Assembly (NCBI GenBank): GCA_948474755.1
Contig: CAOLHI010000419.1
Coordinates: 682,001-746,000, forward strand
Length of the DNA: 64,000 nucleotides
Direction: 5' to 3'
Source of the DNA: Ctenosaura bakeri
Lineage: Eukaryota; Chordata; Lepidosauria; Squamata; Iguanidae
Positions 61,021-64,000 of this stretch are shown one piece after another. The translations under genes and the position numbers were made by a program. The notes beneath the pieces were generated by a model. That model searched no databases. It was not told the origin of the DNA and saw only the letters and a list, made by a program, of their open reading frames with translations. Position 1 is the first letter of the stretch; each line of letters begins with the position of its first letter.

Positions 61021-63681
61021 TGTGTGTTAAGCTTCAAGATATGGGTAAATAAACAACTGTTGATGTTAACAGTCACCAGCTAACATTGGTCAGTGCCATA
61101 TGCAAGAATAAGTTCACTTGATAACTGCATATGTTTTGTGATTTGTTTGTTGCAGAGGCTGGTATTCTCTCGCATCCTCTACAATGGCCAAAGCCCCTTA
61201 TGACTCACTCTTTGCTAAGACAACCCTCCTGAATAGCCCATTCCGTGGCTTTTGGAGCATGAAGTGGATCACAGAAGCGTCTGGTTATGCCTCATAGCTA
61301 TACACAGACTGCTGATATCATCCACCAAATCATGGCAGAAGATGTCATCAGTCTTGGCCTCTCCAATTCCCTTTGATCTCCACCCGCCATGGAATGGCTG
61401 TTTAGGAGTGCTATAACAACAATATTATAAGTCCTGCAATGAGGAGTGGGGACCTGTAGCAGACAGTTCCACCTGCAGAACTCTTATTGGACAATGTAGG
61501 ATCTCAGCCATTTTCATTATCTTCTAAATTCATCACAGTTCTGCTGTTCACACTGAAACAATCTCTGACCTTTCGCACTTTGCATAGTCTTGTGCATTCA
61601 AGACTTCCCAGCACCACAACAGCTACATTTCTTCATGTCACAACTGTTTTTGCAACTGAATTTGTCTATTTTCAGGAACCATCTGGAAGCTGATGAAAGA
61701 TCTGCCATGGTGGGCAACACTTATACTATCAAATTCCACCCATCCTAACTCATTATCAATCATGAGAGAAATGTCTTTTCCAAATCCATGCCCAGAGGCA
61801 AAACTGGCAATGAATAAGTGAACTTATTCATTGGAGTGGGTCAATGAATTCTGTACAAGTTTTAGTCCAAACTTGAATATAAAGACATTTAAATTTTAGA
61901 TCACAATCCAGAGTGGTTTCACTACCCTATTGACATGAAAGATAGCAGCAGTTGTCCACAACTGCACATGGTATATTGGGATAAGCAGCTCTGGTAACTA
62001 ATTTTTTACCTTGGGATCAAATATGCCCCCCAAAACCAAAAAAAAATTACCAAAAAATCCATTTCTAATTTTGAAAAATAGGTATTTATCATATTGTACC
62101 ATGTTGGAGAGCCCCTGTGAACTCTTAAATATGTGAATCATTGCTCCAGCAGGCTTCAAGGAGAGATTTGTTGCTGTTGTGTGCCTTCAAGTAATTTCTG
62201 GCTTAAGGTGACCCTAAGATGAACCTATCACAGGTTTTTTTTGAGGCTGAGAGTATGTGTTACATCCAAGGTCATCCAGTGGGTTTCCATGGCCAAGCAG
62301 TGAATCAAACCCTGGCCTCCAGGGTTGTACATCATGCTGGCTCTCAAAGAAGGATTATATACATCTTTTTCTAAAAGAAAAGGGTTGATCCCAGAGAGTT
62401 CAAAAGATCAGAGGCCACACAAACAACTTTGGGGGAACATGCATTCCCAGGCCACTCTTTGGCCACCTCTGTCATAGAGATTTCTTTTATAGATACCTTC
62501 AAAGATTTCTCATAAGTTCTGGTATCAGCCCAGCCTTAGCTTAAGATTGGAAAGAGACTTCTTTGGACCCAACAATCTCTATGAAAACAGCATTTTCACA
62601 TCTTCCAAGGTTTGCTGTAGGAAACTCTATACCTTGCCTTGAACACTGGCACATTTGTTAGGCTTGCAGGTCATTTCTGAGAATTAAAGTGTTTCCAGGA
62701 TTGTGTTTATATTCTTCCTATTGCAAGATAGATTAGGAGCTTCAACATATATTGCAAAGATTCTGAGCACTGGTGCCCTAAACTTAGACAAAAAAGGAAA
62801 GAAATATTTTTGAATTCCATCTGATAAACACTGAAGTTTGTTCAGCAGAAAGACTTAATTTCATGGAAATTAATCTCGGTTCATGTTAAAAATGGATAAA
62901 ACAGATACATGTAGATGGATAATTAAAAATCTGGTCTATTAGCAATTGTGTATTGATTTACAAGACTAGGTTCACATTATGGCTAGGTGTTCCATCAATA
63001 AAAGTCACTCATACTCCTTTAACAGGAACTAAACCGTACTGAACTGGATGGAACTTTTGGTGGAGAGGACAAGCATAGGATGGCATGGCCAGACTGTGAA
63101 AATCAATACACATTGTGACAATCCAATACACACTTATACTTAAGAATAGCCACCACAGAACTCAATGCGTATTACCTCTGATTAGCCATGCATTACACTG
63201 AGCTGCTGGCAATTTCTGAGGTGGCTATAAGGGATCTATTGATGTACATGACTGTTTATGAGAAATAACAGTAATTAGAAATGAATCATAGAATTTTGTT
63301 TTCTTCTATGCTCATTCAGTTTTTGAAAGCACAGGGGAAGGCTGTAAATAGTCCTTTGAAGTAATATCAATATTTCATGGCACATGAATTCTACCCCTTT
63401 TTACATCTGCCCAGTGCCTCCTCTTCATTCCTGTCGTCTGTTGAGCTGGAAGATTGCTGAGGTGAACATGACTCTTGCCAGTAATTTTATTGATGCCAGG
63501 ATCAAAATAACACTTTAGAGAGTAATGATGTGATTTAATTACTTCAAGATGGTAAAGTAATATTCTCATAGTCACTATATTAAAGTTCATGTTTGCTACT
63601 TTTCTTCACAAACACTTTATATTGTTTGTATTCATAGTTGCCCACTAATCAGTTCTAAACCTTTTCAATGACATTTTAAAT
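61021..63681. other. No gene recognised; possible decayed gag near the start
   Basis: 61021-61700 could be the gag part of the minus-strand Ngaro/DIRS-like element, since it lies upstream of RT, but no gag motif was convincing. The rest is AT-rich with one SINE. Confidence 0.35.
62169..62346 (-). repeat. ACA-type tRNA SINE
   Basis: GTTGCTGTTGTGTGCCTTCAAG through GGTGACCCTAAGATGAACC, CCAGTGGGTTTCC and AATCAAACCCTGGCCTCC to CATGCTGGCTCTC, a reverse copy with a small internal deletion compared with 36319-36547. Confidence 0.7.
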
Positions 63682-63684
63682 TCA

Positions 63685-64000
63685 GGCCTTTTCCACACAG
63701 GGTTTTTGAAACGGTGCAGTCTGTCCTTCAAGGAGGAGGTCTGCACCTCGGATCGGACTGGGTCGGACCTATTTAACATAGATCCGCACCTCAGTCTGGT
63801 CTGGAACGACCCCAAGTGGTCCTCCAGCGTGCTTTCGAAAGACCTGATTTTTCCGATCTTTCAAAAGCATGGAGTGTGCCACTGTGAGCCTGCTCCCTCA
63901 TGCAGATTCATGGGCTCGCACCAATGTGAGCCTGAGATCTGCCCAGGGGCAGGCTTTAGGCTGGAGAGCTTCAGCAGTTGGTTGAGACCCTCAACCAACC
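63685..64000. mobile_element. MITE family 2, copy 4, cut by the window end
   Basis: Left end GGCCTTTTCCACACAGGG after a TCA flank. It contains CGGTGCAG, GGTCTGCACCTCGGATCGGA, TGGTCCTCCAGCGTGC and GGGGCAGGCTTTAGGCTGG blocks shared with the other copies. Confidence 0.8.

Overview
This window looks like repeat-dense, gene-poor nuclear DNA from a squamate reptile, probably an iguanian-type lizard. The evidence is the repeat content: a Sauria-type tRNA SINE with a CTATTG tail, ACA-tailed SINEs, CR1 and L2-type LINE 3' ends, degenerate Ngaro/DIRS-like tyrosine-recombinase retroelements, and many short DNA transposons with Harbinger-like ends. No multi-exon gene, tRNA, rRNA or CpG-island promoter was recognised. 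Species assignment is inference.

The only convincing protein-coding genes are two intact, intronless paralogues of ST13 (Hip, the Hsc70-interacting protein) on the minus strand at 47791-48750 and 55301-56239. Both keep the N-terminal dimerisation region, acidic linker, TPR block, charged helix and C-terminal STI1/DP-like domain. Both have lost the Gly-Gly-Met-Pro repeats that normally link the charged helix to the C-terminal domain. They share this deletion and a similar poly(A)-signal position, so they probably arose by duplication of one retrogene that is still under constraint. Both also have CRE-like TGATGTCA sites upstream, which would fit spermatid expression (inference).

Layout: 1-4.1 kb holds a solo LTR (1950-2853) and a GAAA microsatellite. 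4.1-16 kb holds MITEs, including two inserted back to back at 12952-13586. 16.8-22.4 kb holds LINE and SINE ends, microsatellites and a dead Ngaro/DIRS-like element (gag, RNase H, tyrosine recombinase, GDSL-type hydrolase) that lost its reverse transcriptase and was hit by a MITE. 23.3-31.4 kb holds two hAT-like elements with perfect 8-bp target duplications, SINEs and an unclassified repeat family. 31.7-43 kb holds L2 and CR1 ends, SINEs and MITEs. 47.8-56.4 kb holds the ST13-like pair, with a second solo LTR (51766-52673) and three MITEs between them. 59.1-61 kb holds a second Ngaro/DIRS fragment on the minus strand with an RT still showing YLDD. The window ends inside another MITE.

Boundaries flanked by exact target duplications (LTRs, hAT-like elements, several MITEs) are reliable to the base. 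Retroelement domain limits are approximate because the frames are broken. Protein similarities were judged by eye against remembered family features, not by database search.
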